From Glandiceps talaboti (taxonomy: Eukaryota; Hemichordata; Enteropneusta; Spengelidae), in the NCBI RefSeq assembly GCF_964340395.1, contig NC_135565.1, forward strand, positions 15,493,709-15,557,708: a stretch of 64,000 bases of DNA, given 5' to 3'. Positions within the stretch are counted from its first letter, which is position 1. Each line of letters opens with the position of its first letter. The notes beneath the pieces are model-generated. The model had not been told where the DNA came from, did no database searches, and saw only the letters and a list, made by a program, of their open reading frames with translations. Below, piece by piece: positions 1 through 14,100 of this stretch. Position numbers and translations under genes: made by a program.

Positions 1-3000
1 TGGTGAGTTCCTGGAATCTGTGGTCCAGTCAGAGTTGGTGCACCCGGGTCCGATTTATTTTCTCCATTGTTCTTTGCAGTATCTCTGTCATTACTTTCAT
101 TACCATTACCATCATCATCATTGTCTCCGTTGGTAGTCGTGGTAACTTGTCTTGTCTTGGTAGTAGATGTTGATTTTAGATTAACAGTCACCTGCAATAC
201 AATGTACAAGTGAACATTTAACAGCCATTCTTAGCAATTTCTTTTCCAATGTCTCAACAGAACTCCAACCAGCCCCCACCCATCCACCCTCTAAGGTTTA
301 TACAGCCACTCTCTACTGAATTAATTTCTTTCTCCGTCTCATTACAACCCCCCCTCCCCCCTACCCACCTCAAGTCTACTGGTCTTATGCCCCTCTTACC
401 AATTTCTTTCCCTCTGTTTCACTAGACTTCAGGTTGACAACACGTTGCTCCTCGCTCAACGCCTTAGCAACAGGTGCAAGTAACTCCAGACTATCTTCAA
501 TCTCATCCTCCAGATCTTGCAACTCTGCTTCGTCTATCTCAATAATTTCTACGGCGTCTACTTTACATTGCTGAGATGGGGGCCCGGAATGACACTGAAA
601 TGACTTGTTTTCTTCCGAGTTGCCACAAGATGAACACTTCTTCCCACAAGTCTTTGCATGTTGTTCCATAGATCCACATATATCCCTAGCTGGTGGGGAA
701 CTACATGTAGTTGTACAAACGCTAGCGCAGTTACCCTCTTCTGCTGAGTTCACCTTCCGTTGTCTTGTCTCCACCTGACACTGCTCGACTCCCTGTAGGT
801 GGTGACAGACGATACGTTTCTCTGTCTGGCTACTGCTACTGCTTCTAGACGCTCTGTCTGGTTTAGAGCACATGGCTGTATCACTGGTATCATCGTTGCT
901 GGTCTTAGCAGCACAGTGATACTTCTCATGACATTTCAGAGTTTGTAGAGTTTTCAACGCCTGCTTGTAGTCTGGGTTGATATCTAATGCTACCATGTAT
1001 TCATGGGCTGCACCACTGTAGTTACCAAGGGAGGCTAATGCATTGCCAAACGTGAAATGAGTAACTGCCTGGAAACAAAAAACATACCAGTTGTAAACTG
1101 AATGCCTATTACTACTGACTGGGCACTATCCATTCACAATTCAATACTCTGTCACTGATTGGATAATAGCCTAATGCTGTTTAATACAGTGATGCTAATA
1201 GGTAACTTGCAATCCAGACTGAGCATGCTCAGATGCAAAGGACTATAGGATTATCTGTAGTTATTGTAATACCGAATCTGGAGCTACCGATGAAATTAAC
1301 CTCCCACAATGGTCAGGGTAACTATGAATTGATTATTTGTGGTTACAAACAATGTTACAATATTGCTTACAATACTAATTAATTAGCATTTATTATCCAA
1401 TTTCCCATGATGCAACATTCAACACGGCGGGTTTGCAAGTTCCCTATTGGACAGTATTCATCTGTAATTTGATACCCTGTCACTCATTGGACAATAACTT
1501 ACAGTGGAATACTTAATTTTTCAAGTGATTTGGTTTTCACTAGAAAGCATAATTACAGATTCTACTTTGATTTACTGTCACTATGATACTGTAAATATCC
1601 TATATATCACCATAGATGGCGCTATTTACTGGTACAACAATACTGTACAAATCTACCCACCTCCTTATTGTTCACTCTCAGTGCTTTCTTCAATAACAGA
1701 CTTGCATCTTTATGGTTTCCCACTCTCTGCATGATGTTGGCCATGTTTACATAGATGATATCTAAGTAGTCATCAGGTGTGAAGTGTACGGCTCTACGCA
1801 GACACTCTATACCATGGTAATTATTACCAATCACTCTCCAGTATAAACCAGCCAAGTTATACAATATCCACTTAGATTTGTTGTTCTATAACGTAAGATA
1901 TAAGACAGCCAATTAGATTTGTTGTTCTACAAAAAGTTACAGATAAGACAGCCAATTAAATTTGTTGTTATATAAAGTTAAAGATAAGACAGCCAATTAG
2001 ATTTGTGGTTCTACAAAGTAATAGATTACACAGCCAATTAGATTTGTTGTTCTATCAAGTCACAGACAAGATAGCCACTTAGATTTGTTGTTCTACAAAG
2101 TTAGACATGCCAGCCAATTACATTAAATTTTTTTGTTCTACAATTTGGGTCTATAGATATAACCAGTCTAAACATGTTCACAATTTGATAGACTCATATT
2201 AGAGTTACTATGGTAACTAAGTGAGAATTCGCAACAAAACGGTGCTAACCTGTTTGAGTGCCGTCAATATACGCTGTCCTACTTCCTCTTCTGTGACATC
2301 ACCATTGTTGACAAGGTTTAACAGAATCTATATAGACAGAAGTATAGACAACAGCTTTAACAAATAGACATCCAGTATAGACAATACATGTAACAATAGA
2401 CTAGTATAGACAATAGATGTAAAAATAGACCAGTATAGACAATAGATGTAAAAATAGACCAGTATAGACAATAGATGTAATAATAGACCAGTATAGACAA
2501 CAGATGTAAAAATAGACCAGTATAGACAACAGATGTAGAAAACAGACCAGTACAGAAAACTTTGTTATTCTCAATATTTTCTTTCATTCATCCAAGTAAA
2601 ATATGAGTAACCTAAGGGGTATTTGCCACTATGAGTCGCTTTGCAACAACAATAAAATTTAAAAAGATCAAATTACAAGAAGTTTTCATATTCCTACCAG
2701 GAATACATGACCAGAAAGACAAGGTATCGAAAAATGTGAAAAACACTGAAGTGAGACTCACCTGTTTAACATTGTGATCTGGCATTTTGATGGGTATCTT
2801 CTCTCTATTGCGTATACCCTCTACTCTATCAATGGAGGTTTTCACATTGGTGAAAGCATCAATATGGACACACACAGGTGGGTACCATGGCAACGGATGC
2901 TCCTCTCCTGCGCCAGTGACCAATCCAAGGTCTTCAGTAAGCAATGGCTTTACACTGAAATAATAATAATAAATGATTTATTTATCGAAATATGTATCAT

Positions 3001-5013
3001 AAGTAAATATATCATTGATTTAATTACTATTATTATAAAAACTATGTGATGCAGCAGACCTGGCTTTGGACTATTAATAGTATTATCCACAATATTATTA
3101 TCCCGTAAAATGCAACGTCTCCATGTGCAGACAATCCCTACCAGGTTCCCAGGCCATATCTGTATATATGCAGACAAGTTTACTCATTTGCATAAGCCCA
3201 ATTTCCACCTCATATCTGGATATTAAAATTAATATTCATTTGACAACATATAATTATGTAATGTGTGGATAAGGCAAAAATAGGATTGATTGTATGGTTT
3301 ATTTATAGTTGATAATTGTAGAGTCGGTAAGATCCTAATCTGTGTGGAAAAAGTCATTGGCCTAGGGAGTCTTTTACATGAAAAGTCCTTGGCCTAGGGA
3401 GTCTTTTGCTTGAAAAGTTTATGGCATCTTAAGGGGTAAAATGAAATATTATATTTTCACTTTAAAAGATTAGACTTACTGAAATCCTTTGTTCTCAGGA
3501 GGTAGATATGTAGATTCATATTCCTTCCATATTGGTAAACCTTTATAGTTCATATCACAGTCTGTCTTCTGTGGCCAATCTTTACTACGATATTCAGCAT
3601 TTGGGTCGGGTTCTCGTACAGACGACTTGACAGTGGATGTCTCTATTTCAGGGTCAGTCGTCTGTTCTGTACTATCGACATCAGCCTGTAAAACACCCAT
3701 GACACAACGGTTATTAAAAGCCCACTTTGGAGAGGGATTGAAATTTAAGGTGTGAAGACCAGTTATCTGGCAGAGCTGTTGAAACGAGGGTCTGAATGTA
3801 GGTAATATGTATATACGCAGCAAGGCACAGTTCAATGACTTTTGTTGATAAAAGCAAAAAAGACAGAAATAACATTTTTTTGAAAACTTACCTCGACTGA
3901 CTCTTCAGTCTCTTGGTAATCAACACTCCAAACATCTACATCTAATGCTAATAGTTCCTGTCAACCAATCAAATCATGACAATATTGTTACAATGTCTAC
4001 ATCTAATGCTAATGATTCCTGTCAACCAATCAAATCATGACAATATTGTTACAATGTCTACATCTAATGCTAACAGTTCCTGTCAACCAATCAAATCATG
4101 ACAACATTGTTACAATGTCTACATCTAATGCTAATAGTTCCTGTCAACCAATCAAATCATGACAACATTGTTACAATGTCTACATCTAATGCTAATAATT
4201 CCTGTCAACCAATCAAATCATGACAACATTGTTACAATGTCTACATCTAATGCTAATAGTTCCTGTCAACCAATCAAATCATGACAACATTGTTATAATG
4301 TCTACATCTAATGCTAATAGTTCCTGTCAACCAATCAAATCATGACAACATTGTTACAATGTCTATGATATTTGTCTTGCCACACACCATGACACTTACC
4401 TTCTCAGACACCATGACACCAAATGCTTCAGACTCCATCTGGATCTCCTTCTTACAAACCAATACCTGTCTTCCTGTTTCATCATTGATATGGCATTTCT
4501 GAGTCTCACCTAGATAACAGATAACATGAATACATCATGTTCTTTGAAGGTAATAAACACATAGGCATCAGGAATTTCTTCTCCTATGCATGCATGTCTC
4601 TCAGACATACACTGAACAATGAGTGAGATACAAGTTTCAACTCGGTATTTTTCAACAATTACTTGTCATGTATTTGATTTAAAATCATGAAATTACTCGC
4701 AAGAATTCGAAATTTATGAAAGTGCCTTTATTTCCTGCTGTGGTGTTCCTCTTTAAGTGTAGTTTGTTGATATGTCAAAAAACTTACCGACGCCATCTTT
4801 CAGTCGTTGTTGTTGATACTTGATATTATACTCAAACTGTGTTTCTGTCAATTGTTGGTGATCCATCAATATCTTCCTCTGTTCCTGAAAGTACTCATGC
4901 TTCTTCTGATATTCCTTCAATTCGGAAAGAGTCTTCTGTAGATGACTGAAAAATAAAAAGAATAACTGAGATATGTAAATAATGTATACCATATTTATAA
5001 TAAATGTAATTGG

Positions 5014-5069
<56 letters not shown>

Positions 5070-5155
5070 TACATACAAATGCATCCATCCATCCACCCAC
5101 CCACCCACCCACCCATTCATACATACATACATACATACATACATACATACATACA

Positions 5156-5189
<34 letters not shown>

Positions 5190-8100
5190 CATACAATGTA
5201 CATACATACATACATACATACATACATACATACATACATACACACGTACGGTACATACATACATACATACACATGCATGCATGCACACATGAGTGAGCAC
5301 ATGCAGGCATGCACACACACACATAAGCATGCACACACACGTACAAATGTAAACATATAATACATATTACATGCATACATTTTGAGAGACATTAAGACCG
5401 ACCTGAAGGAGACAGATTATTTAAATTCATAAACTTACTCATGTTGGTCTTCTAGTGCTATCTCTAACTTCTCTTGACACTTGACTGCATGTTTACGTTT
5501 ATGTGCAGCCTCAAAGTCAGGTTGATGTTCTGTGGTCTGCTCAAAGCATAGCACTGACTTATTGTACTCTCCTAGTACCTGTGATGACAGAGAAATATTA
5601 CAGTGTCAGTCTACATGTAACTGAGGTCTCATCATGTATAAAATACCCATACATGCTCTCTCAGTCTCAGACACACATCCAAACAAAAACACACACACAC
5701 ACACACATTCATCTAACATCTACACAAACTATCATCCACCCTATTCATAAGCCCCCATACACATACAAATACAGTGACTTGTATCAACCCCATCCCCACA
5801 CATCAACACTTACAGCACCTGTCCACCCCCTCACACACACTTACAGCAACTGACCACCCCTCTAAACACACACAATACGGTTACCCAATCACCCCTCCCA
5901 CATAAATATATACCCACACTAACACCCATCCAACCTAACTCATGCATACACATGCATACACACATGCACACACACACACATGCACGCACACACATGCACA
6001 TATGCATGCACGCACGCACACACACATGCACACACACTACTTACAGCATATATATTTCCCAAAGTAAAGTGATTGACATTGAGGTCAGTGGATACATCTA
6101 GTGATGCATGTATTAAGATGGCTGCTTCAGCTGAGTGTCTTGCACGGTGTAAAATGTTGGCCATGTTGACTAGGGCTACATCTTTGTGTTCTCTGTAGCA
6201 ATATATATGACATATGATAAAGTTAACTGATTACAGACAATCATGAAGTCTGGAAGATAAGCTGTGTTAGGGCGCCCTCGCTGGTCTTACCCCACCCATG
6301 TAAAGTGAAAGCCAATAAGAGCTGAACAACACAAGTCATGTATCAATCATGTAGTCTGTAAGATACACTATGTTAGGGCGCCCTCGCTGGTCTTAACCCA
6401 CCCATGTAAAGTGAAAGCCAATAAGAGTTGAACAACACAAGTCATGTATCAATCATGTCGTCTGTAAGATACACTATGTTAGGGCGCCCTCGCTGGTCTT
6501 AACCCACCCATGTAAAGTGAAAGCCAATAAGCGCTGAACAACACAACAGTCATGTATCAACCTGTTAATCATAATGTTTTAATCTCGTAGTATTTGTTTT
6601 GTTGATACCAGATGATCACTTGAGTATTTTACTTGTCATTTTGTCCTGGTTTGTGTCAATTTCACATCCATTTGTTTCAATTCATCACTTTGTATGTTTG
6701 TATATTCTCTTCTATGTATATATTTATATATTTTCATATCTCAACACTGTGTGTGTGAACAGTCATTGACTCAACAGTCTACCAAGCTTGAATAAAGTAA
6801 AATAATATTGAAATGACAATTTTAGAAATAATAGTATATTGTAAAATATAGTGATAGATTTGTTTAGAAACCACCCTGGCTGTGGTAATAATTATAATAA
6901 TAATAATAATAATTCAACAAAAAAGAGGTTAGAAATATTTGCATGTGACATGAAGTACAAAGACATGGTCAGTAAACTTTACAATTAATTTCATATGGTT
7001 ATTGTAAAAATTTATCTGGCTACAGCTATGGTCAGAGATTCACATTTTGATCTTCCTACATCCAGGGGCATAAAATCACCATCTGACAAGTTGTCACAAC
7101 TATTAAATGAAAGCCCTGAAAAAAACATTGTATAGACATGACCTTTAAGGTCAGAGGTCAGAGTTCACAGTTATCACTAACCTAGGTGAGAAATGGAGAG
7201 CTCTTCTACAGCACTCTATCACCTGATAAGAATGGCCTTTGATTCTCCAATAGAATGCTGCCAAGTTGTGTAACACCCATGATGTCTTGTTCTATAAAAC
7301 AAGAAACATCATTCTCCATTATGGTACACAAAATTACGATCATTCAAAACATATGAACAGAAACAGAATTGTTGATTCTAACTTGTCTCTGAGTAAATAC
7401 ATGAATAATACATAATACATAAATACATTCTTTCTCTAACTGGGTGTGGGGGCGGGGTATTTGTTTGTATAAAAATAACTTCTCGTTGAACAAAACTGAC
7501 TGGATTAACAATGACAAGATTCAAGCGTCTAGTACTGAGTACTGTGACTTAAAATGCTTTCACTAGCCTAGGTATAAGATACAGCCTACAGGAGTTAGTA
7601 AATCCATTTCAAATCTAGTGGTACCCCAAACAGTGATTAATCTGGTGGTCCTGAAGTCAAATCTACATGTGGTGGTCCTGATTTTTTTTTCATGAATTTT
7701 TCAATATTGGAACTTTCGCTAAGGTCTCTGTTTTTCAATTGCCGTGGCTCATAATTCCTATCAATGGTGTCAGACAAGGGGGATTCTCAAAAAGCCTGGA
7801 TTGCATTTTTCAAGTCGTCTACTTTTACAGGACTCTGGGCAGATTTATGTGTCGCCCATTTACTAGGTATTGTCACTAACTTTACACTGTTCCAATATTA
7901 CCTACTGATTTGAAAATTAGCTACATCCCTGACTAACTACTCATCCATCAACTCACCTTCTGTAAACTCTTATACACAAGATGACCAAACTCATCAGGAT
8001 CAGCTTTGTAGGATATAGCACTCCTTAATCCAGGCTCTGCATTATTGGTCAGATTAACTCTCTCCTGTACACCCTGTTGAATCATACATCAATGGATTAT

Positions 8101-11100
8101 GGGATTAAATTCTATACTTAATCTCTATAAATATGAAATAATACACATCATACCATGCATGAACCAAGTTGAACAAAAAAAAATGGAATTAATACCCTGG
8201 CCATTGTACGTCATGACAATGTGCATCTAATTAAGACGATGCACATCTACGTCATTGGTTCTGCTGTGTTTGAAATATGAGTCAAAATGTTCAAAATTGC
8301 CATTACCTTCCCTTGCTTTCCTTTGATATTACTGGCATTGGTATATTTATGTTATTCTCCAATATTTGTATCATTAAGCCAGAAAATACTCATGATCTAA
8401 GGGTTGACACTACTAATCTAGCGACTCATACGTACAAAGACCCTTTAGGTCACTCGTACTTAGTTTGTACCATCAATCTAGTCAGGGAAGACACTGACCT
8501 TCAGTATACATAACTAGGTTGTGACGACACAATGAGTGAGACACTGTTTTTGTTAAGGCCAGTAAGCAGATAAAATCTACCTGAGTTTCCCACTGAAATA
8601 TCTATCTGAGTTCCCAAGTCTATTTTTACCAGGGTTCAATACAAAATAATGGTGCAGTATATAGGGGAAGCTCAATGCCAATTTTATCAAATTTTCCCTC
8701 TCTGTTTAATGGGTTTCAAAAATCATGAAAGAAAATACACTGTAAGATCTTTACAATAGGATATCAGTTATTTGAGGTACATTGTCTTTTTGTGAAATCA
8801 TAAAGACTGGGATCCAAAAAATGCGACGGTGCATCAAATTAAATCTGTGACGACCTTACATGTATTAGCAGTGTGCCCTCTAAGCCAATTTGACATGCCA
8901 TTGATGCACACAATTTCTAGTGACCCACTAAAATTTGGTGTTCCCCTATCTCTTACTATGTGGTGAGCGTGCCCTCTAAGTAAATTTGACACACCACTGG
9001 TGCACACAATTTCTAGTGACAGCACCAAAATTTAGGGTTCCCTTATCTCTTACTATGTGGTGTGACTCACAAGAAATCCCTGTTTTTTCTCATTTTGACT
9101 CACAACAACAAAATTTGTCGATAAGTGAGATCCCCACAACACAATGGCCTACCAATTATACTATGTACATTGTGTGTGTAAGGACATAATGAGCCATATC
9201 GATACAATACACTGTCCCATCAATCATTCTACACTCATTGTAATGCCGCATTAATGTCATATATGACAAAGTAACGATTGATGTGTTGCGAAGTCTATTC
9301 CTTCCATTTCAATGAAAGCTATACAGTGTAAAGTACTTGAACATCTCTCGGGAAATTTTTATCAACAGGGCTGATTTGCCGTTTGCTTTAATGCCCCTAT
9401 AAACAAAGAAACTATACACGTTTCAATGGATATGTGGTCAGCCTCAAAGACAGAGTCATCAGGAATGAAATGACCCTTTTTGAAGTCTGGCCTTAAATGT
9501 ATGTACAGGTAGATTTCATCTGAATCGCTCACACGTCATTAGCATTATGATGGTAAGTGTCATTACAATGAAGATATCTGAGATATTCAGATGGAAGCTA
9601 CATAGTTGTTTAATACCAGACATTGAAAAAGTCACTTTATTTCCAATTGAACTATACTTAAGGGAGTCCGTACCAATTTCTATTTTTATATCAAAGTCAT
9701 GATAATAGGTTGTTTTCTACAATTAAAAATTATCATTTACCAAGGGCGATTTCTTTGTTTATGAGGATATAAAAGTTGCCTCCATATTAGCTCTGGAAAT
9801 CATACGCTATGGGGTTTTGGCACATCTTCTCCCCTCCACTTTAGTTTTTCCTTATTTAAAACCCGAAATTTCATACACACTGATTTGGGTCTAAAACTTT
9901 TAAAACGATCCATATCATTGTCAATGACTACAGAAATAAACTTTTTAAAGCACCAAATGCAACCTATGTCTTGTCTGTTCTGTCATTTCTTGTCTAACGT
10001 TCACTCAAGCCGCAAAACAGACAATGATACTAAAGTCATGTAAACAGATTAGCTATATATTGCACATGGGCACAATTTGTCATGTCATATATTTTGTGGC
10101 TCGAGCGAACGTTAGACAAGAATTGACAGAAATGACAAGACGTAGGTTGAATTTAGTGATTTAAAGTTCATTTTTGTACTTTATATACTCATTAGCAAGG
10201 GTATGGGTGATTTTTTATTTAAAAATCCATCCACATGAAATCTATACGCAATCTCAGAGTTATTAATAGGGAAGAACCAAAGTGGAAAGGGTGGAGATGT
10301 GTTGAAACCCCATAGTGTATATTTCCAGAGCTAACTCTGCAGAGGAAACGCTATATTTAGTTTGCCACTTCTGTAAAAAAAACTACCTCTGTTTTAACAA
10401 AATAAAATAGTGGACTGTAAAAAATTGCAAAACACATGCAAATAATCATCTTCAGAAAAACCTAACTTACCAGAATAAACTCCTTTTTTTAAATTTTACA
10501 GTAACTCTAAATAACTAAATCATTGCATGATCAATGTTAGTGGTAAACACTTAAAATATCGCTATCCTTTCTAATCTACCATTTCAAAGTACTACATTTT
10601 ACTTTCTAACTTTTTTTCTATTATACTGTAATTCATGTTAATGTTCTTTAATTCGGTTTGGTCATTTTAAAGCTATTAAGGTGTTAGAGAATTCACTTCT
10701 TTGTTCAATGGAAATTGAGACCACTGATAATTCCAAGGTCACTGCGTCATAGACATTTACATTGTCTGTATACAGTACCTGAACAGGGGTCAAAGGTCAG
10801 ACACTAGACTAGCAATACACAACGTGATTGTATTGTACCAAAGATTACTAGACTGGCACTGAAAACAATGTCATTCCTTGGTTCTATAGAAAACATAAAG
10901 GAATTCAGACACTGCAGTGCAAACCCTTAGTGTACTCAATACTAGCGCTATAATATTTCAATTTTGTTCTCTGTCATCAATGCCCAATGCCCATATTTTT
11001 ACAACTCAAGGAATTTATGAAACCTATACATGTATTTGTATGCATGTATGCTGAAATGTTCTATTTTCTGTAATGATTAAGTTTGCTGGTATAAAAAAAA

Positions 11101-14100
11101 TACTTCAATGAAGGTTATGTTATATGACCTTTGCATTTTGACCCCACATAATATACTTTAAAACTGTTGTTTTATATCCCCGACCAAATTATTGGGATAA
11201 AATTCTTTGTCAATGTTCAAAGCAAGTAAATGTCCTTAACATTCACTTCGGAACAAATCTCATATAATTTCTGATCATTCCAGTTTGCAATCAAAGTTGC
11301 GGACACCTCAAATAAAACATTATAAAAATGTGATAACTGTGAAGAAATAACGACACCTGCAATGGTGAAAATCAAACGATTTCAACAATTTTGAAACTGT
11401 ATATCACAAAAGTTATTTAATTTAATTTTGAATCTGTTTCTCTTTCATTACACAATACAGCAGGAGGTGCAATACACAGGTACGTATAGAACACATGAAA
11501 TCTCCATAGCAACACTTAGAAAGTGAATACAGGTGGATCATAATACATTTTACCCTTCAGACATACACAGATGTTAATTTCATCAAACACATTATATTTA
11601 ACACTCAGTGACATATGCTAAACATATGTCACTATAATTCATGACAATTAAGGACAAACTAATTCCAACCAAACATTTCCAGTTCAAATTTACACAGACA
11701 CAATTTCATAATTGCGGGTAATTTCTAACTTCCTTTTCAATAAAGAAAAAAAAAATATTGCTTGGTTCAGGTAACCCACCCCAACCTACTTTCTTTAATG
11801 CCAACCCTAACATTTTTTAGGCAATTTGAAAAAAATTATCACACTTTTACACATTTTTTTTTTTTTACGAGGTCTTGAGTTACAAACACAGACTTGGTAT
11901 ATAGGTTATTTCACATTCATTTCTCAAGCAGAAAGCCATGATAGAATTGTTTTATAAGTTAAATAATCCAAAAATAAATACCAAATCTTCATCCATATGG
12001 CCACTTTAAAATAGTTTAATTGACATTATTAGGAAAGCATTTTCACTTGAATAACAAGCATATAAACTCAGCTTGTGCCACCTTTAAACGTGGCAATAGG
12101 GAACTTGCAATCCAAACTGAGCATGCTCAGATGCAAAGGACTATGGGATTATCTGTGGTTATCATAATACCTAATCTGGAGCTACTGATAAAATAAACCT
12201 CCCACAAAGATCAGGGTGACTATGAATTGATCATTCCTGGTTATAAACAATGTAACAATATTGTTTACAATGCTAATTGATTAGTATCAATGTATGTATT
12301 ATCCAATTTCCCATGATGCAACATTCAATATGGCGGGTTTGCAAGTTCCCTATTCTGTAGGTGTTTCTGCCGTCCATTGATTAATTAGCTATAAATAAAG
12401 TAGTCTACATTACCTTGAGATGGTCAAATGCATGAATACTGTACGGTAAATCTACCAAATTGGTACAGCTGGGTTGTTTTAGTTTCTTACATTGTGGCAG
12501 TTTACTATTCAAATCTATATGGTCTTGAACTCTGTCAAAGCAAAAAACAAACACGAACAATGTTACCTGCATTGCTTTAATTCTTTGGGGACCCAGATAA
12601 GTCATTTTAATCAATTCTGCATTGTGCAACCTGTATAAAATAAATTTTATAAAAATTGGCAAATCTGGCCTAGAAGATAAGGGGCTATATGTACCTTTAA
12701 TATGCACCTTTTTCTCCTGAGAGCTCAAGGGGGACTCACAACTATTACCCCTTGGCACAGATCAATGGAAACACAATGACCCTTTATACTTCAACTCCCT
12801 GGTGTGCATACAATCCATTGCAGCCTTTATTAGTGCATAGGATTAAAGCATTCACATTGCAACCTCTATCCTATACAGTTCCCCAATTATACAGCTGGGT
12901 TGACTGAGGCAGAATTATGGTTCAAATCTTGCCCAAGGACTTTAGCCAATTCAGAAACAAATTGCAGCGATGGGGCTCAAATACTGCAACCAGCAGATTC
13001 CAAGCCAGCCACTCGAAGCATATACCAATCATGACTCCACAATAACTTATGCAAACTGTGTTCACTGTACGTAGTATATAGTGCTGGTATATGACTTACT
13101 TAATTCCTTTATTCTCTAGTGGAAGTACAGTACTGGTGTACAAATCATATTCCGGTAGAGACTTCTCTGCTACCATACAGTCCGGATCACTTTCATAAAA
13201 CTTGGCTTCGATATTAGTGTCAGACTTGTCATCATTTTCATCAATTTGTATTTTTTGGTTGAGTAGTTCTTGTTGAAGGGATTGTACTGTGTCTGAACGT
13301 TCTGCTTGGCGTATAAACTCAACTAAATCATATGGCTTTTTAAGGTTGTATACGGAGTCCAACTGTAAGGAAAAAGTAATTCAAACATGTGTTAAAATCA
13401 ATATGGTTAAAAGCACAGCCGTTATCCGCTTCACACACATATATACATGTATGCTTTGGGAGCCACCAGTACAGCTTTATATGTAAACATAATATTACTT
13501 TGGTAATTGGGGTTTCAGTTTACTATGATACAGAGTAGATACAAACTACTACTAATTGTCATAACATGTTGATACAACCTTGATAAGATACATGTATTGA
13601 ATGGATGTTGGTTTAATTATAGTCTCAGTAGGGCAGCTCTCTGAAAGCTACAACTGTAGTTCATAGACCCTGGTGGCGGGTCTATTTATAGTTCTATCAA
13701 CTTTAATATAATACAATATACTATTTTGGGACCTCCAATGTTTACACTATCTTGATCACAGAGTGATTAGATTTCCACAACAGAGGAACTGCTATCACCC
13801 ACTTGTTACTTGTGTAATCTACCACATCAAACAACAATAGGTTTAATTTGTGTCTATCTTAGTAAACTGAAGCCTCAATTACCAGAATGACTTTTATATA
13901 CATTAGTAATTGTTATGTGACATTGTTTGTCAAGTTACAACAAAGCACTTCATCCAGACATACATAGAGACAACAATTAACGTTAAAATGTCACTTTGTA
14001 TTCTATAAGTTTTTGAAAGCATATATCAAATACATGTATGTACATGAAACGTTCGACTATAAATACATCAAGTCATTCAACCCTCATCGATGTGTAAGGG

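Noticed and set aside
4753-5392. Several long overlapping open frames on both strands
   Set aside because: They come from CATA, CA and CACC microsatellites. Only the TTC17 exon 4788-4945 in this stretch is a real coding segment.
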